A stretch of DNA of 64,000 nucleotides from Paenibacillus whitsoniae (GCF_003955665.1 NZ_RXHU01000025.1:1-64000), one strand, 5' to 3'; numbered from the stretch's first letter, positions 46,197-54,945 are shown. The notes: generated by a model not told the origin, from the sequence alone. Made by a program: numbers and translations.

Positions 46197-47237
46197 TTAT
46201 TTGGTTGTCAGCAAAGCCGTCGTTGCTTGATCCACGAACACCTTCGCGGAGAGCGGTCCGCCGAACGTCCACGTGTTTTGCGGCAGCTTGAAGGTGCGGT
46301 TTTCTTTTACAAACGTGAGGCCTTTCCAGACGGCATTGTCTTTCAATTGCTTCTCGAAGACGTTGTCGTTGTCCTGGACGATGTAGATCAGGTTCGTATT
46401 TTGAATTGGCGTCAGCAGCTCGACAGAGCCGAGCGAGAAGCCGTAGTTCTCAAACTTGCTTGATTTAAACGAGTTTTTCAGCCCGATTTTTTCCAAAATT
46501 TTGACGACCATGGAATTGTCGGCGAAAAGGCGCAAGGCAGCGGCATTTTGATTCGTATAGGCCTGCGTAAGGGCAAACTCGGCGCCTGCTTTGTTGGCAG
46601 CTTTCAGCTTGTCAGCAGCAGCTTTGTACGTTTGCTGAAGGTCGGCCAACACGTTGTCCGCTTCGGCTTTCTTGCCAACGAGGTCAGCGATCGTTTTGAA
46701 CGTTGTTTCCATTTCTGTGTATTGGTCGCCTTCGTTCTCAGCCGGGTAAGGGTTGAAAGCGATGGTAGGCGCGATTTTGCTTAACGCGTCGTAGTTCTTC
46801 TGAGAGCGGAACGCGGCCGTGATAATCAGATCCGGTTTTAGGCCGGTGATGGTCTCAAGATTGGGCTCCTGGCGCGTACCGACATCTACAACCGTATCGG
46901 CCAGCGGCGTCGACACATTAACGTTGGCTTTGTAGCCTTTAATGTCGGCTACACCGACAGGCTGTACGCCAACGGCGATTAGATCTTCCGCATAAGTCCA
47001 TTCCAGTACGATGATGCGTTTTGGCGTCGTTTTGACTTCCGTTGTGCCGAGCCCGTGTTTGATTGTTTTGGGTCCGGTGGGTGCTGCAGAAGGAGCAGCG
47101 GAAGCTGCAGTGGAAGCGGCTGGCGTTGCCGTGCCTGCACTGGAATTGCTAGTGCTGTTGCCGGAGCCGCATGCGGTCATGACAACGAGCAGCAATGCGG
47201 ATAAGGCGAAAGTGAAAAGTTGGATCGGCGATTTCAA
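46197..47237 (-). CDS. Iron-siderophore ABC transporter binding lipoprotein
   Basis: 346 residues from TTG at 47237, with GGGGGA 6 bases upstream; an ATG farther upstream would place hydrophobic residues coded by the Fur-box region before the signal peptide and is unlikely. A lipoprotein signal ends VVMTAC. A threonine/serine/alanine/proline-rich linker follows, then the class III binding-protein fold with IIVLEWTYAEDLIAVGVQPV and TITGLKPDLIITA. The family binds ferric siderophores outside the membrane. Permeases and ATPase are not adjacent. A perfect Fur box upstream indicates iron repression. Confidence 0.9.
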   Translation of the reverse strand: MKSPIQLFTFALSALLLVVMTACGSGNSTSNSSAGTATPAASTAASAAPSAAPTGPKTIKHGLGTTEVKTTPKRIIVLEWTYAEDLIAVGVQPVGVADIKGYKANVNVSTPLADTVVDVGTRQEPNLETITGLKPDLIITAAFRSQKNYDALSKIAPTIAFNPYPAENEGDQYTEMETTFKTIADLVGKKAEADNVLADLQQTYKAAADKLKAANKAGAEFALTQAYTNQNAAALRLFADNSMVVKILEKIGLKNSFKSSKFENYGFSLGSVELLTPIQNTNLIYIVQDNDNVFEKQLKDNAVWKGLTFVKENRTFKLPQNTWTFGGPLSAKVFVDQATTALLTTK

Positions 47238-47281
47238 GTGTGTTCCCCCTAGAAAAATATATGGTTTTAATTTTATGAAAA

Positions 47282-47296
47282 TGATAATCATTATCA
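47282..47296 (-). promoter_or_regulatory. Fur box
   Basis: TGATAATCATTATCA is an exact match to the 7-1-7 Fur consensus (TGATAATNATTATCA), 45 bases upstream of the siderophore-binding lipoprotein start. Confidence 0.85.
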
Positions 47297-47379
47297 TTAT
47301 AAATGTCAACTATTTTTTTGCTTTGGGGGATGAAGGACTTTTGAATTCGCCAATCGCCTTCATCGGCTCTGTCACCGGT

Positions 47380-47600
47380 CCCCGCCATACCCGCCAACAA
47401 GCTGCCTCACCGTGTCCCCGCTATACCCGCCAAACAAGTTGCCTCCCGTTCCCCGCCATACTCGCCAAACAAGCTACTTCCCGTGTCTACGCCATACTCG
47501 CCAAACAAGTTACTTCCCGGTCCCCCCGCCATTATTTCCAGCAAGTTGCCTCCCGGTTCCCTGCCAAATAAGCTTCCTCCCGCCGCCTCATCTTGCCACA
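47380..47600. repeat. Six degenerate tandem repeats of about 35-36 bp
   Basis: Units begin CCCCGCCATA(C/T)(C/T)CGCC and continue with AACAAG(C/T)T(G/A)CCTCCCG; starts fall near 47381, 47417, 47452, 47488, 47524 and 47560. Later copies decay. The minus strand has an open frame in which GGSNLFGEYG-like peptides recur, but there is no ribosome site, so coding is doubtful. There are no unique spacers, hence not CRISPR. Confidence 0.7.
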
Positions 47601-47630
47601 CAAGCCACTCTCCTTCCGATTACACATATC

Positions 47631-47824
47631 ATGTAAAATCTACAGCAAATTCCGCTTAAAGGGGTGAAAATCAGCCTAGAACCTGCATAACCTACAGCAA
47701 AAATGCGCCGAAGCTGCCGTTTAACCCGGTTTTGGAAGGGGAGGGCACATTTTACATGTATGAAATGCAGGTTCTTGCATGCCAAACCACCGAATCATGC
47801 GAATTTGATGTACATTATGCAGGT
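47631..47824. repeat. Nested inverted repeats in the gap before the D-2-hydroxyacid dehydrogenase
   Basis: Exact inverted pairs: ATGTAAAAT (47631) with ATTTTACAT (47749); AGAACCTGCAT (47678) with ATGCAGGTTCT (47765); ACCTGCATAA (47681) with TTATGCAGGT (47815). CTACAGCAAA also occurs twice directly. No gene is seen from 47238 to 48039; this and the tandem repeats account for most of that gap. Confidence 0.5.
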
Positions 47825-48001
47825 GTTGTGTTCTTTTAGCCCCTGGCATCCCTTACAGCAGAGGGATCGGCGTTATTCTCCGCCTCATCAGGGCGCAGCT
47901 CACTCATCTCCTATAAGGCTTACTGTCTCCGTGCCCAAGGCCGATGTTCTCAAGCACTACTGCTGCGATTCGGAGAGCGCCCGATGCCGGACCAGCACAA
48001 C

Positions 48002-48036
48002 AAAAAAACCGCCAAGCACCCCCGTGCCTGGCGGTT
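48002..48036 (-). terminator. Terminator of the RluA / D-2-hydroxyacid dehydrogenase unit
   Basis: ACCGCCA-GCAC pairs with GTGC-TGGCGGT; on the minus strand it is followed by seven T. Confidence 0.8.
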
Positions 48037-48039
48037 CGA

Positions 48040-48999
48040 TTAGCCAACTGTATTTACCGGCGCTCCGGCGAGAAAAGCGCGCACATTGTCCGCCGCGATC
48101 GCCATCAGCCGCGTCCGCGCTTCCAAAGTCGCCCACGCGATGTGCGGCGTGATAATCACGCCCCGCGCGTGCAGCAGCGGGTTGTCCGGGCTCGGCGGCT
48201 CGACGCTGAGCACGTCCAGCCCGGCGCCGGCGAGGCGGCCCTCGTTCAGCGCAGCCGCGACGGCCGCCTCATCGAGCAGCCCGCCGCGCGCGGTGTTGAT
48301 CAAGAGCGCGCCCGGCTTCATCAGCGCGAGCCGCTCGCGATTAATCAGCCCCTGCGTCGCCGGGGTAAGCGGGCAGTGGAGCGAGACGACGTCCGAGCGC
48401 TGGAGCAGCGCCTCGAGAGTCGTCCACTCCACGCCGTCGATCGGCTCCGGCGCCCGCCGGCCGCTGCCGACGGCCAGGACCTTCATCCCCAGCGCGGTGC
48501 ACACCGCTGCGGTCTGTTTGCCGATTTGGCCGAGTCCGACGAGGCCGATCGTTTTGCCGGCAAGCTCCATGAGCGGTGCAACCGTGTAGCTGAAATCATC
48601 CGAATTCGCCCATTCGCCCTGCAGCACGCTTGCGCTGTGCGCTCCGACGCGATTCGCGAATTCCAGCATCAGGGCGAGCACGGTCTGCGCGACCGAGTGG
48701 GTGCTGTACGCCGGCACATTCGTGACGATGATGCCGCGCTCCCACGCTGCCGCCGTATCCACGATGTTATAGCCGGTGGCGAGCACGCCGATGTACTTCA
48801 GCGCCGGCAGCGCTCGCATCGTATCCGCGCTGATCGGCGTTTTGTTCGTCAGCACGATGGCGGCGCCGGCGGCTCTCTCCGCGATCTCATGCACCGCCGT
48901 GCGATCGTAGACAATCCATTCGCTGCTCATCTCCTGCAGCGCTCCCCAGCTCAAATCCCCCGGATTGAGCGTATATCCGTCCAAAACAACGATTTTCAC
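48040..48999 (-). CDS. D-2-hydroxyacid dehydrogenase (glycerate/hydroxypyruvate type)
   Basis: 319 residues from GTG at 48999, preceded by AGAGGGGAG. The NAD-binding motif is GLVGLGQIG ending at 160, and the catalytic Arg-Glu-His set is R238 (NTARGG), E267 (VLSVEPPSP) and H286 (TPHIAWAT). Ala-Trp after the histidine region is usual for glycerate dehydrogenase-like members, which interconvert hydroxypyruvate or glyoxylate with the D-hydroxyacid using NAD(P)H. It follows the RluA-type gene by 21 bases and is probably co-transcribed. The precise substrate is not fixed. Confidence 0.88.
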   Translation of the reverse strand: MKIVVLDGYTLNPGDLSWGALQEMSSEWIVYDRTAVHEIAERAAGAAIVLTNKTPISADTMRALPALKYIGVLATGYNIVDTAAAWERGIIVTNVPAYSTHSVAQTVLALMLEFANRVGAHSASVLQGEWANSDDFSYTVAPLMELAGKTIGLVGLGQIGKQTAAVCTALGMKVLAVGSGRRAPEPIDGVEWTTLEALLQRSDVVSLHCPLTPATQGLINRERLALMKPGALLINTARGGLLDEAAVAAALNEGRLAGAGLDVLSVEPPSPDNPLLHARGVIITPHIAWATLEARTRLMAIAADNVRAFLAGAPVNTVG

Positions 49000-49020
49000 G
49001 TTGGTTGCTCCCCTCTTTAA

Positions 49021-50037
49021 TCAGTTTTTCACGCCAGGCCCAGGCTCCTGAAAAGGTCGCAAAAACATCTTCGGCACCGGCGTCTCGAACCGCATCTCCT
49101 CGCCGGTCGCCGGATGCACGAACGCGAGCACGCGGGCGTGAAGGCCTAACCGGCCGATTTCCTTCGTGCGGGAGCCGTATTTTTTATCGCCGACGATGGG
49201 GTGGCCGATGTCTTGCATATGGACGCGGATCTGATTCTTGCGTCCCGTTTCCAGTTGGACCTCCAGCAGCGAGAAGCTTTTATTCGTCTGCAGCGTTTTA
49301 TAGTGCGTCACGGCGTGCTGACCGTCGTTCGGGTACGGCGTCGAGTACATTTTCAGCGACTTGGGATGCTCTTTGAGCCAGGAGGCGACTGTGCCTTCGG
49401 GCTTTTTCACATGTCCTTCCACAAGCGCAACGTACGTGCGTTCCTTGACGCTGTCCTGCCACGTCGTTTGCAGACGCTGTTGGGCTTCTTCCGTTTTGGC
49501 GAACAGCAGGACGCCCGAGGTGTCGCGATCCAGGCGATGCACGACGAAGATGCGTGCTTTCGGGTTGTGATGACGTACATGCGCCGTCAGCTGGCGGTAG
49601 GCGGTGATTTCTTTTTCCTCGGGATTCGTTGCAATCGTGAGCAGTCCAGCGTCTTTGTGAACGACAATGACATCCTCATCTTCATGCAAAATCGCCATGC
49701 CGGCGAGCGGAATATCCTCCACGATTTTCTCCTTGTTGATGGACACCGTGTGACCGGGCTGAAGCGGATAATTGTAGGCGGTGACGGCTTTCCCGTTCAC
49801 GGCGACTTGACCGCGCGCAAGAATCGCTTTGACCGCATTGCGGCCTTGATTCAGCGTTGTAAGTAGAAAAGGCAGCAGCTCCTGCGGCTCTTTTACGCTA
49901 TATTGGCGAACGTTCGCCTCCGTGGCCGTGCTTTTGACCTGAACGCCTTTGCTTTGCGCGGCGCGCGGGGAGAAGCCAGGCTTCGCGCCCGATTTGGCAG
50001 CGGGACGCGAGGGGCGTGCGTTTGGCTTTTTATGCAT
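49021..50037 (-). CDS. RluA-family pseudouridine synthase
   Basis: 338 residues with AGGAGG 9 bases before the ATG. A basic, low-complexity N terminus (about 1-40) leads to an S4 RNA-binding domain (about 48-110, LNQGRNAVKAILARGQVAVN) and the RluA catalytic domain, with the Asp nucleophile at D170 in HRLDRDTSG and the LETGRKNQIRVH motif near 270. The enzyme isomerises specific uridines in rRNA or tRNA; which ones cannot be said. It is first in a two-gene minus-strand unit. Confidence 0.92.
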   Translation of the reverse strand: MHKKPNARPSRPAAKSGAKPGFSPRAAQSKGVQVKSTATEANVRQYSVKEPQELLPFLLTTLNQGRNAVKAILARGQVAVNGKAVTAYNYPLQPGHTVSINKEKIVEDIPLAGMAILHEDEDVIVVHKDAGLLTIATNPEEKEITAYRQLTAHVRHHNPKARIFVVHRLDRDTSGVLLFAKTEEAQQRLQTTWQDSVKERTYVALVEGHVKKPEGTVASWLKEHPKSLKMYSTPYPNDGQHAVTHYKTLQTNKSFSLLEVQLETGRKNQIRVHMQDIGHPIVGDKKYGSRTKEIGRLGLHARVLAFVHPATGEEMRFETPVPKMFLRPFQEPGPGVKN

Positions 50038-50088
50038 GAAATTAACCTCCTATGGGGATCAAACCTTCCGGTCCAATCTTTCTATCTA

Positions 50089-51123
50089 CTATATCATGCA
50101 CAACCGCTGAATCGTACTCCCCATGCTAAAATCCCCCTGCACCCGCACCTGCTCAAAAGGCAGATGCGGATTGGCGATCCGCCACAGCATGCGATCGGCG
50201 GCGCGGTAGCCGGCTTCTCGAATGGCGAGCTGCGGGCGGGAGAGGAGCGGCAGCGTGTCGGTCTGCTCATTGAGCAGCGCTACGAGCGAAACATGCTGCG
50301 GCACACTGATGCCCAGCCTGCGCAGCGTGTGGTACACCGGCGCGGTCTCCTCGTCGATGCCGCAGATGATGGCCGTCGGCTTGCGCATGCGCAGAAGCGC
50401 TTCCACCTCCTTAAGCCACCGCTCCGTGCCATCCCGCCGGATGGCATGCTCGTCCGGAACTGCTGCTAATCCGGCTTCTTTCATCGCCTCGCCGAAAGCC
50501 TGCCACCGCAGCACAAATCCGCGCTGGCTCTCCGTGTCGCCCACATACAGGATGTTGCGATGTCCCAGGCGCAGAAGCCGCCGCACCGCCTGAAACACCG
50601 CTTCATACACATCCCAGATGACGCTATCCACTCTCGCCTCGGGCGGTGGATAGTTAAGCAGGATGCGGGGGAGGGGAAGCTCCAACAGCTTGTGCTCAAG
50701 CAGGTCGAAATTCATCCGCGGCGCGATAAAAACACCTTCCGCATAGGGCAATCCCGCCTCCTCAGCCCAATCATCGAAGTCTGACGCCTTGAGCTTGGCC
50801 GGCATCAGCAGCGGCTGTACGGTATGGCCGAATTCCATGAATCTTTCATGCAGACCTTGCAGCAACAAACGGTTGAAATTAAGCGAGAGCTTGTTTTGGA
50901 CGAGAACAAACCGGCGTTGTACGGTCGGATATGGCGAAATGAGATCGTGTTGGAGCGTCTGCTTCTGCTCTTTGGTCATATAGCCAAGCTCGCGTGCGAG
51001 CCTGAACACTTCGCTTCGCGTCTGCTCCGACATGCCGGGCAGTCCGCGCAGCGCTTTGGATACGGTCTGGATCGTAAGCCCAAGTTGATCGGCCAAATCT
51101 TGCAGGGTAATTCGCTTGCGCAT
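50089..51123 (-). CDS. LacI-family transcriptional regulator
   Basis: 344 residues. The N-terminal HTH is ITLQDLADQLGLTIQTVSKA, followed by the hinge and a periplasmic-binding-type effector domain (LGHRNILYVGDTES, PTAIICGIDEETAPVYHTLR). The effector is probably a sugar or sugar derivative. It is divergent from the FAD oxidoreductase gene across a 133-bp region that holds tandem 11-bp repeats and a CG-centred half palindrome, so it likely controls that gene and itself. GAGGAG lies somewhat far (12 bases) from the ATG. Confidence 0.88.
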   Translation of the reverse strand: MRKRITLQDLADQLGLTIQTVSKALRGLPGMSEQTRSEVFRLARELGYMTKEQKQTLQHDLISPYPTVQRRFVLVQNKLSLNFNRLLLQGLHERFMEFGHTVQPLLMPAKLKASDFDDWAEEAGLPYAEGVFIAPRMNFDLLEHKLLELPLPRILLNYPPPEARVDSVIWDVYEAVFQAVRRLLRLGHRNILYVGDTESQRGFVLRWQAFGEAMKEAGLAAVPDEHAIRRDGTERWLKEVEALLRMRKPTAIICGIDEETAPVYHTLRRLGISVPQHVSLVALLNEQTDTLPLLSRPQLAIREAGYRAADRMLWRIANPHLPFEQVRVQGDFSMGSTIQRLCMI

Positions 51124-51165
51124 GGTCTGGGTCGTCTCCTCTTTTAAACGTGTTGTTTCTATTAA

Positions 51166-51187
51166 TTTTAAACTAATTTTAAACTAA
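51166..51187. promoter_or_regulatory. Exact tandem 11-bp repeat in the LacI/oxidoreductase divergent region
   Basis: TTTTAAACTAA occurs twice back to back, so the copies sit one helical turn apart. A partial CG-centred palindrome (TTTTAAACGTGTTGTTT, 51142-51158) lies beside it and is a better match to a LacI-type operator. Either may be the control site. Confidence 0.45.
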
Positions 51188-51256
51188 TCTGAAGCTTAAT
51201 TTACACTTATACTGAAAGAAGTAGCAACGAACTTTACTTAGGGGAGCGCGAGAGCA

Positions 51257-52600
51257 ATGAACAAAACGATAGAAGCAGACATTGTCATCATTGGCGGAGG
51301 ACCGGCGGGGGTGAACGCTGCCATTGCAGCGGGGAGAAGCGGCGCGAAAACCGTTTTAATCGAAAAATACGGCTTTATTGGCGGGATGTCGACGGCGGCG
51401 CTCGTGTATCCATGGATGACGTTCCATACGACGGAAGGCAAGCAGGTTATTGCGGGGATTGCCCAGGAAATGATCGACCGCCTGATGGCGCTGAACGCTT
51501 CGCCGGGGCACTTGCGCGATACGGTAGGCTTTGTCAACACGATTACGCCGTATCATCCGGAAATTTACAAGGTGCTCGCGGTGGATATGATGAAAGAGGC
51601 GGGCGTGAAGCTGCTGCTGCACAGCTTTGTCGACAGCGTGGAGACGGTAGATAACCGCATCCAATCGGTACAACTGACGAGCAAATCGGGCAAAATCGAC
51701 GTACGCGGCAAAGTGTTCATCGATACGACGGGCGATGCGGACGTGGCTTATTTGTCGGGGGCGCCTTGCCTCAAAGGGCGTGACGGCGACAAGCTGACGC
51801 AGCCGATGACGATGAAATTCCGCATGCGCGGTGTCGATCTGGACCGGGTGAAGCAGTATATGATCGACCATCCGGACGAGTTTTACAAAAAGACGCCGTT
51901 CGACGAACTGGCCGAATTGCCCTTATCCGGCGTGCTTGGCTACTTCAAGCATTGGAAGGAAGCGAACCTGCCGATCAACCGGGATCAGGTGCTGTTTTTC
52001 ACCGGGCCGGAGGCGGATGAAGTGCTCGTGAACACGACGCGTGTCCAAGGGCTGGACGGCACGAACGTGGAGGATTTGACCGAAGCGGAGGAACTGGGAC
52101 GCAAGCAGGTGCTGATGGTGGCGGAGTTTATGCGTAACAACCTGCCTGGTTTTGAAAAAGCTTCGATCTCCAATGTCGGCGCACAGATTGGCATTCGCGA
52201 AACGCGGCGCATCGACGGGCAGTACGCGCTGCAGGTCAGCGACGTCGTGGAGGGACGCCACTTTGACGATGTGATCGCGCGCAGCGGCTATCCGATCGAC
52301 ATTCACGATCCATCTGGCAAAGGCGTAACGGCGGCTTGGGTCAAAGGCGACGGCGCCTATGACATTCCGTACCGCTGCCTGCTGCCGAAGAAGATCGAGA
52401 ACCTGCTCACCGCAGGGCGCTGCATCTCGACGAGCCACGAGGCACTCGCCACGACACGTTTGACGCCAAGCTGTATGGCGACAGGTCAGGCGGCCGGTTC
52501 GGCGGCGGGGCTGGCAATCAAGCACGGCGTGCTGCCAGCGGACATCGATGTCGCGGAGCTGCAAGCGGTGCTAGAGGCGGCGGGGGCGCTGCTGAAATAG
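51257..52600 (+). CDS. FAD-dependent oxidoreductase (FAD_oxidored family)
   Basis: 447 residues, GGGGAG upstream. FAD-binding Rossmann motif DIVIIGGGPAGVNAAIAAGR near the start, then EKYGFIGGMSTAALVYPW, typical of the FAD_oxidored family, and a C-terminal FAD contact NLLTAGRCISTSHEALATTR. Members with this ending are common in Firmicute sugar-catabolic regions, usually of unknown substrate. The divergent LacI regulator supports a carbohydrate-related role. No signal peptide. A terminator follows. Confidence 0.87.
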   Translation: MNKTIEADIVIIGGGPAGVNAAIAAGRSGAKTVLIEKYGFIGGMSTAALVYPWMTFHTTEGKQVIAGIAQEMIDRLMALNASPGHLRDTVGFVNTITPYHPEIYKVLAVDMMKEAGVKLLLHSFVDSVETVDNRIQSVQLTSKSGKIDVRGKVFIDTTGDADVAYLSGAPCLKGRDGDKLTQPMTMKFRMRGVDLDRVKQYMIDHPDEFYKKTPFDELAELPLSGVLGYFKHWKEANLPINRDQVLFFTGPEADEVLVNTTRVQGLDGTNVEDLTEAEELGRKQVLMVAEFMRNNLPGFEKASISNVGAQIGIRETRRIDGQYALQVSDVVEGRHFDDVIARSGYPIDIHDPSGKGVTAAWVKGDGAYDIPYRCLLPKKIENLLTAGRCISTSHEALATTRLTPSCMATGQAAGSAAGLAIKHGVLPADIDVAELQAVLEAAGALLK

Positions 52601-52624
52601 GTCGGGTAATACGAACGAAACAAG

Positions 52625-52661
52625 GAACAGTTTGCCGTAATCGGCAGCTGTTCTTTTTTTT
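52625..52661 (+). terminator. Rho-independent terminator after the FAD oxidoreductase
   Basis: GAACAG-TGCCG pairs with CGGCA-CTGTTC around TAAT, followed by eight T. Confidence 0.85.
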
Positions 52662-52737
52662 AGCCAATGGCATCATTGGTTAATGCGAGATGCGTAAAGG
52701 AGGGCCGCAAATCGGCTCCACCCCATGGGCACCAAAA

Positions 52738-52922
52738 CTGCAAATAAGCAGGAATATCGTTTCAATTTGCTCGATTTTTGGAAATTCCTGCAATCTGGCA
52801 GGCATTTTGGGTGAGCCTCCCTCTTTTTAAGCGAACTCCGACTAAAAAACTGCCTTTTTGCAGGCATTTTGCTAAAAATTCCTTTTTTGGTGAAAATTCC
52901 TGCCTTTTCGCAGGCATTTGCT
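52738..52922. repeat. Cluster of short hairpin-forming intergenic repeats
   Basis: The element AATTCCTGC-(4-6 nt)-GCAGGCATTTTG-CT occurs at 52783, 52850 and 52895, and once inverted at about 52738. Each can fold as a small CCTGC/GCAGG hairpin. The stretch lies in the 475-bp gap between the FAD oxidoreductase and the second importer. Minus-strand short frames across it are fragments of the repeat, not genes. Confidence 0.65.
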
Positions 52923-53026
52923 TCGGTACGTCAGGCTGGGACACGAACTGGCTGCGGCAAGTACCTAAGTAATTTTTTTACCAAAATCCATTTAAGAAAT
53001 TACATTTTATTCTAAGTGCTCAAGAC

Positions 53027-53032
53027 TATAAT
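53027..53032 (+). promoter_or_regulatory. Consensus -10 element for the second importer operon
   Basis: A perfect TATAAT lies 43 bases before the first permease start. No good -35 is seen at 16-18 bases, which fits activation by the response regulator encoded downstream. Confidence 0.5.
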
Positions 53033-53075
53033 GAGGTACATGACATAAAACTTGCTAGACGAGGGGATGACATCT

Positions 53076-54026
53076 GTGAAAGCGGTTTTAAACCACGCTG
53101 GAGAAAACGTCAAAGTACATAGAAAGAAAAGGATCCTTCATGATTTCAAAAGGGATGCCTTGCTCTATCTGCTGCTGCTGCTGCCAATCGCCTATATCAT
53201 CATCTTTAAATATGCCCCGATCTACGGCGTCTTGATGGCGTTCCAGGATTACAACATTTTTGGGGGGATCAGCGGGAGCGAGTGGGTTGGACTCGACGTC
53301 TTCAACTTCATTTTTCATCAAAGCAGTTTTTACCGCGCGCTGACCAATACCTTGGTTTTAAACTTCCTGGATTTGATCGCGGGGTTTCCGGCACCGATTA
53401 TACTGGCCATCTTATTAAATGAACTTCGGCATGTACGGTTCAAAAAAATAACCCAAACAATCCTCTATTTACCGCATTTCTTATCTTGGGTCATTATCGG
53501 AGGTATGGTGTACCTGATGTTTGCTTCAGGCGGCATGGCCAACAGCGTTTTATCCAGCCTTGGCATTGGGAAGATGGAATTTCTATCTCAAAAAACGAAC
53601 TGGCTGATCATGTATGTCGCTGTCGGAGTGTGGCAAAGTGTTGGATGGGGAACCATCATTTATTTGGCCTCCATCATCGGGATTAATAAAGAGCTGTACG
53701 AGGCGTCAGATATTGACGGGTGCAGCAGACTTCGAAAAGTCTGGCATATTACGCTGCCTGGCATGAAGCCTACGATTATTATTTTGCTTATTTTGCAAAT
53801 TGGCAGAATGGTTTCCATCGGATTCGATCGTCCGTTTGTGATGGGGAATTCACTTGTAAGCGAATATTCGGATGTCATCAGCACCTATGTGTACAGGATC
53901 GGTATTGGTTCCGGAGATTTTTCGCAGGCAACGGCAGTCGGGCTGTTTCAATCGGTGGTAGGGTTGGTGTTTTTAGTGGGAGCGAATTATATCGCTAAAA
54001 AAATTGGCGAGCAAGGAATTTGGTAA
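53076..54026 (+). CDS. LplB-type sugar ABC permease (second importer, subunit 1)
   Basis: 316 residues from GTG at 53076, chosen because GAGGGG sits 9 bases upstream; in-frame ATG at 53067 touches that site. Six predicted spans start at LLYLLLLLPIAYIIIFKYAP. EAA loop: YEASDIDGCSRLRKVWHITL. Same family as the permease at 17298 but clearly distinct in sequence. Works with the next permease, the lipoprotein at 55031 and presumably a shared ATPase encoded elsewhere. Confidence 0.9.
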   Translation: MKAVLNHAGENVKVHRKKRILHDFKRDALLYLLLLLPIAYIIIFKYAPIYGVLMAFQDYNIFGGISGSEWVGLDVFNFIFHQSSFYRALTNTLVLNFLDLIAGFPAPIILAILLNELRHVRFKKITQTILYLPHFLSWVIIGGMVYLMFASGGMANSVLSSLGIGKMEFLSQKTNWLIMYVAVGVWQSVGWGTIIYLASIIGINKELYEASDIDGCSRLRKVWHITLPGMKPTIIILLILQIGRMVSIGFDRPFVMGNSLVSEYSDVISTYVYRIGIGSGDFSQATAVGLFQSVVGLVFLVGANYIAKKIGEQGIW

Positions 54027-54040
54027 GGAGTGTGCTTGGG

Positions 54041-54913
54041 ATGAGCAGCAAGAAAAAATTCAATTGGGTGGACCTGTGTATTATCGTCTTTATAACTGGC
54101 GTAGCCATCACGTGTCTTGTTCCGTTTCTATATATGATTGCGCTTTCTTTAAGTTCGAATAATGCCATTACTTCTCAGAAGGTTACGCTTTGGCCGGTTG
54201 AATTCACACTTGAAACGTACAAAACGATTTTAAGCGATATTGAAATGATTTATACGCTTGGGTATACGATCGTGCTTACGATTATATATACACTTGTCTG
54301 TATGTTTTTAACGATCTGCGCAGCGTATCCGCTTACAAAGAAAAGATTAAAGGGCAGAAACTTTCTATTAACCGTCCTGGTCATCACGATGTACTTTAGC
54401 GGAGGTCTAATCCCGAGTTATCTGCTGGTTAAAAACCTGGACATGATCAACACGGTCTGGAGTTTGATTTTGCCTGGCGCGATGAGTGTGTTCAATGTCA
54501 TTATTCTCAAAACCTTTTTCTCTTCACTGCCGGAAAGCTTGGAAGAATCGGCCTCGATCGATGGCTGCAGCGATCTAGGCATTCTTGTGCGCATTGTGCT
54601 GCCGCTGTCTTTACCTTCGATCGCAACGTTAAGCCTCTTTTACGCGGTCGACAGATGGAACGGTTTTCAGGACGCTCTTTTTTACATCACGAATAAGAAC
54701 TTGTATCCGATGCAGTTAAAGTTGTATCAGATCATAACGGCCAATCAGCAGTTGGATACGCAGCAAGGCGAGGGCAGTGTCGGCGCTTTTATTGTGCCTG
54801 AGTCTTTGAAAGCAGCGAGTGTCATGTTTGCAACCGTTCCTATTCTTGTCGTTTACCCGAAGCTGCAAAAATATTTTGTGGATGGCGTCATGACGGGAGC
54901 GATCAAAGGGTGA
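54041..54913 (+). CDS. YtcP-type sugar ABC permease (second importer, subunit 2)
   Basis: 290 residues from ATG at 54041, with AAGGAG 10 bases upstream, 14 bases after the first permease. Six spans; EAA loop LEESASIDGCSDLGILVRIV; standard ending QKYFVDGVMTGAIKG. Base composition is lower in GC than the housekeeping genes to the left, as for the whole importer block. Confidence 0.92.
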   Translation: MSSKKKFNWVDLCIIVFITGVAITCLVPFLYMIALSLSSNNAITSQKVTLWPVEFTLETYKTILSDIEMIYTLGYTIVLTIIYTLVCMFLTICAAYPLTKKRLKGRNFLLTVLVITMYFSGGLIPSYLLVKNLDMINTVWSLILPGAMSVFNVIILKTFFSSLPESLEESASIDGCSDLGILVRIVLPLSLPSIATLSLFYAVDRWNGFQDALFYITNKNLYPMQLKLYQIITANQQLDTQQGEGSVGAFIVPESLKAASVMFATVPILVVYPKLQKYFVDGVMTGAIKG

Positions 54914-54945
54914 AAACAGGCTCGGCTCGAAAGGAGGTGGTTAGG

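Noticed and set aside
47011..47571. A 186-codon plus-strand frame antisense to the siderophore-binding gene and continuing into the repeats
   Set aside because: It is antisense to the lipoprotein signal region in its first third and repeat-derived in its last third, with no ribosome site.
47380..47600. A CRISPR array
   Set aside because: Units are tandem and degenerate over their whole length with no unique spacers, and no cas genes lie in the window.
52762..52944. A small lysine/cysteine-rich gene on the minus strand
   Set aside because: The frame is made of the CCTGC/GCAGG intergenic repeat read through, without a ribosome site, and the alternative frame gives a similar peptide from another copy.
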